The notes under the pieces were generated by a model. The model was not told the origin of the DNA, searched no databases, and saw only the letters and a program-made list of their open reading frames with translations. Both the position numbers and the translations under genes were made by a program. Positions 6,806 to 7,469 of a DNA stretch of 7,469 nucleotides are shown in pieces. The stretch is from Thermoproteota archaeon. GTDB lineage: Archaea > Korarchaeota > JAOZGF01. Where the stretch lies: the NCBI GenBank assembly GCA_027491845.1, contig JAOZGF010000227.1, positions 1 to 7,469 of the forward strand. Reading direction: 5' to 3'. Numbering within the stretch: the stretch's first letter is position 1; every line of letters starts with the position of its first letter.

Positions 6806-7469
6806 CAGGTTCCTTCCCTTAGGTCGTCTACGGTAGATTTCAACTCAACACCAACTTTCTTTAATGCACTAACTATAAATGGCTCATAACATAACTTATA
6901 AAGGCTGCGGTTGAACCTTGCAACCTTATCTGCCTGTCTAAGCGGGACATTATACTCGACAGGGTTAGAAAACCACTGGTTCAAACAACCGAAAACACCT
7001 TCCAGTTTCCCGGTAAACTCCACGTCAAGCTCGGATACAAACACGTTTTGGCTTAAGTCAACCGAGGGAAAAGCGATTCCAAGGTGGCTTCCCAGGAAGT
7101 CGACCCTGAAAACCCTCTCCCCACGGCAGGGCAACCAGTAACTCATGAGAACCGGCGGGAGGCCCAGGTAATCCTTAAGGGACCTTATTACATCCCTCCT
7201 TTCCTCCCCGTCAACCACGCTTGAAACCATGTTGAAAAGGTTGTCAGGTGTTTTTAGACGGCTGAAATATATTGGTGATGCAAGGACAATGGGGGTTGAA
7301 AACCCTGGCGAAACAACAGATTCTGTTATTAGTTCACTGTCGCAAACAGGTTCAACCCAGCTTCCAAAGTATTCCTTAAACCTAACTTTCTCCTCAGGCT
7401 TTAGAAGTCTCAATTTTTCCCTTAAAGAGTAAGGTGAATTGGATGCCCTCACAATTGAAACAAGGTTTT
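6805..7469 (-). CDS. nurA: NurA nuclease, C-terminal part (5' end outside the window)
   Basis: NurA is the RNase H-fold 5'-3' nuclease that works with HerA in end resection. The frame runs from the window edge to a TGA at 6807-6805 without a stop. A GTG at 7452 could start a 215-residue protein, but the frame continues upstream (NLVSI before it), NurA proteins are usually 300 residues or longer, and the N-terminal motif with the catalytic Asp (VDGG/S type) is missing. The gene is therefore taken as cut by the window edge. Visible family features, numbered from the GTG, are VLMSYWLP (101-108), GERVFRVDF (111-119) with Asp118, and the C-terminal VPLRQADKVARFNR (169-182). In many NurA proteins the last region reads A-H near this point; here it is Ala174-Asp175. 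The identification rests on these weak motifs plus position directly before herA. Confidence 0.8.
   Translation of the reverse strand, partial: NLVSIVRASNSPYSLREKLRLLKPEEKVRFKEYFGSWVEPVCDSELITESVVSPGFSTPIVLASPIYFSRLKTPDNLFNMVSSVVDGEERRDVIRSLKDYLGLPPVLMSYWLPCRGERVFRVDFLGSHLGIAFPSVDLSQNVFVSELDVEFTGKLEGVFGCLNQWFSNPVEYNVPLRQADKVARFNRSLYKLCYEPFIVSALKKVGVELKSTVDDLREGT
6812..6818 (-). promoter_or_regulatory. Ribosome-binding site of herA
   Basis: GGGAAGG on the minus strand ends 6 bases before the herA ATG at 6805, inside the last codons of nurA. It fixes the herA start and indicates that herA is translated from within the nurA message. Confidence 0.6.

Overview
The window is archaeal. Four genes on the minus strand form one tight co-directional cluster in the order nurA (C-terminal part only, cut by the window edge), herA, mre11, rad50. 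This is the archaeal set for DNA double-strand-break end resection. HerA is archaeal-type (HAS-barrel plus FtsK/HerA ATPase), NurA is its usual partner nuclease, and Mre11 and Rad50 form the end-processing complex. The base composition looks moderate to slightly AT-rich, and AGG/AGA codons for Arg and TTG/GTG starts are common. I cannot name the species or phylum from this alone.

Layout. Positions 1-1075 (+ strand) hold the 3' part of a gene for a surface protein. It has Ig-like beta-sandwich repeats, a low-complexity linker, one transmembrane helix, a basic cytoplasmic stretch and a C-terminal beta-rich domain with FHA-like features. The reading frame is broken near 142 and 185, so the first 148 bases appear as a separate fragment. 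Positions 1076-1875 lie between this gene and the convergent rad50. They hold a possible small ORF overlapping the rad50 stop, a T-rich tract, a strong but orphan Shine-Dalgarno-like sequence, and remnants of at least one decayed minus-strand reading frame. Positions 1876-7469 hold the repair cluster, with gene junctions that overlap by 1 bp (nurA/herA), abut (herA/mre11) or overlap by 8 bp (mre11/rad50).

How the genes work together. In the known archaeal scheme Mre11-Rad50 recognises and trims broken ends, then the HerA hexamer with NurA resects the 5' strand to give 3' single strands for RadA-dependent recombination. All Mre11 catalytic residues are present. Rad50 has Walker A, Q-loop, zinc hook, Walker B, D-loop and H-loop, but its ABC signature is unusual (GGGHES where SGGE-R is normal) and its coiled-coil arms are short. 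HerA has an intact P-loop lysine and Walker B.

The repair genes themselves are a known system. The least explained parts are the divergent Rad50 signature, the membrane Ig/FHA-like protein with compensating frameshifts, and the decayed region between the two transcription units. I found no CRISPR array, tRNA, rRNA, insertion sequence or clear new system.
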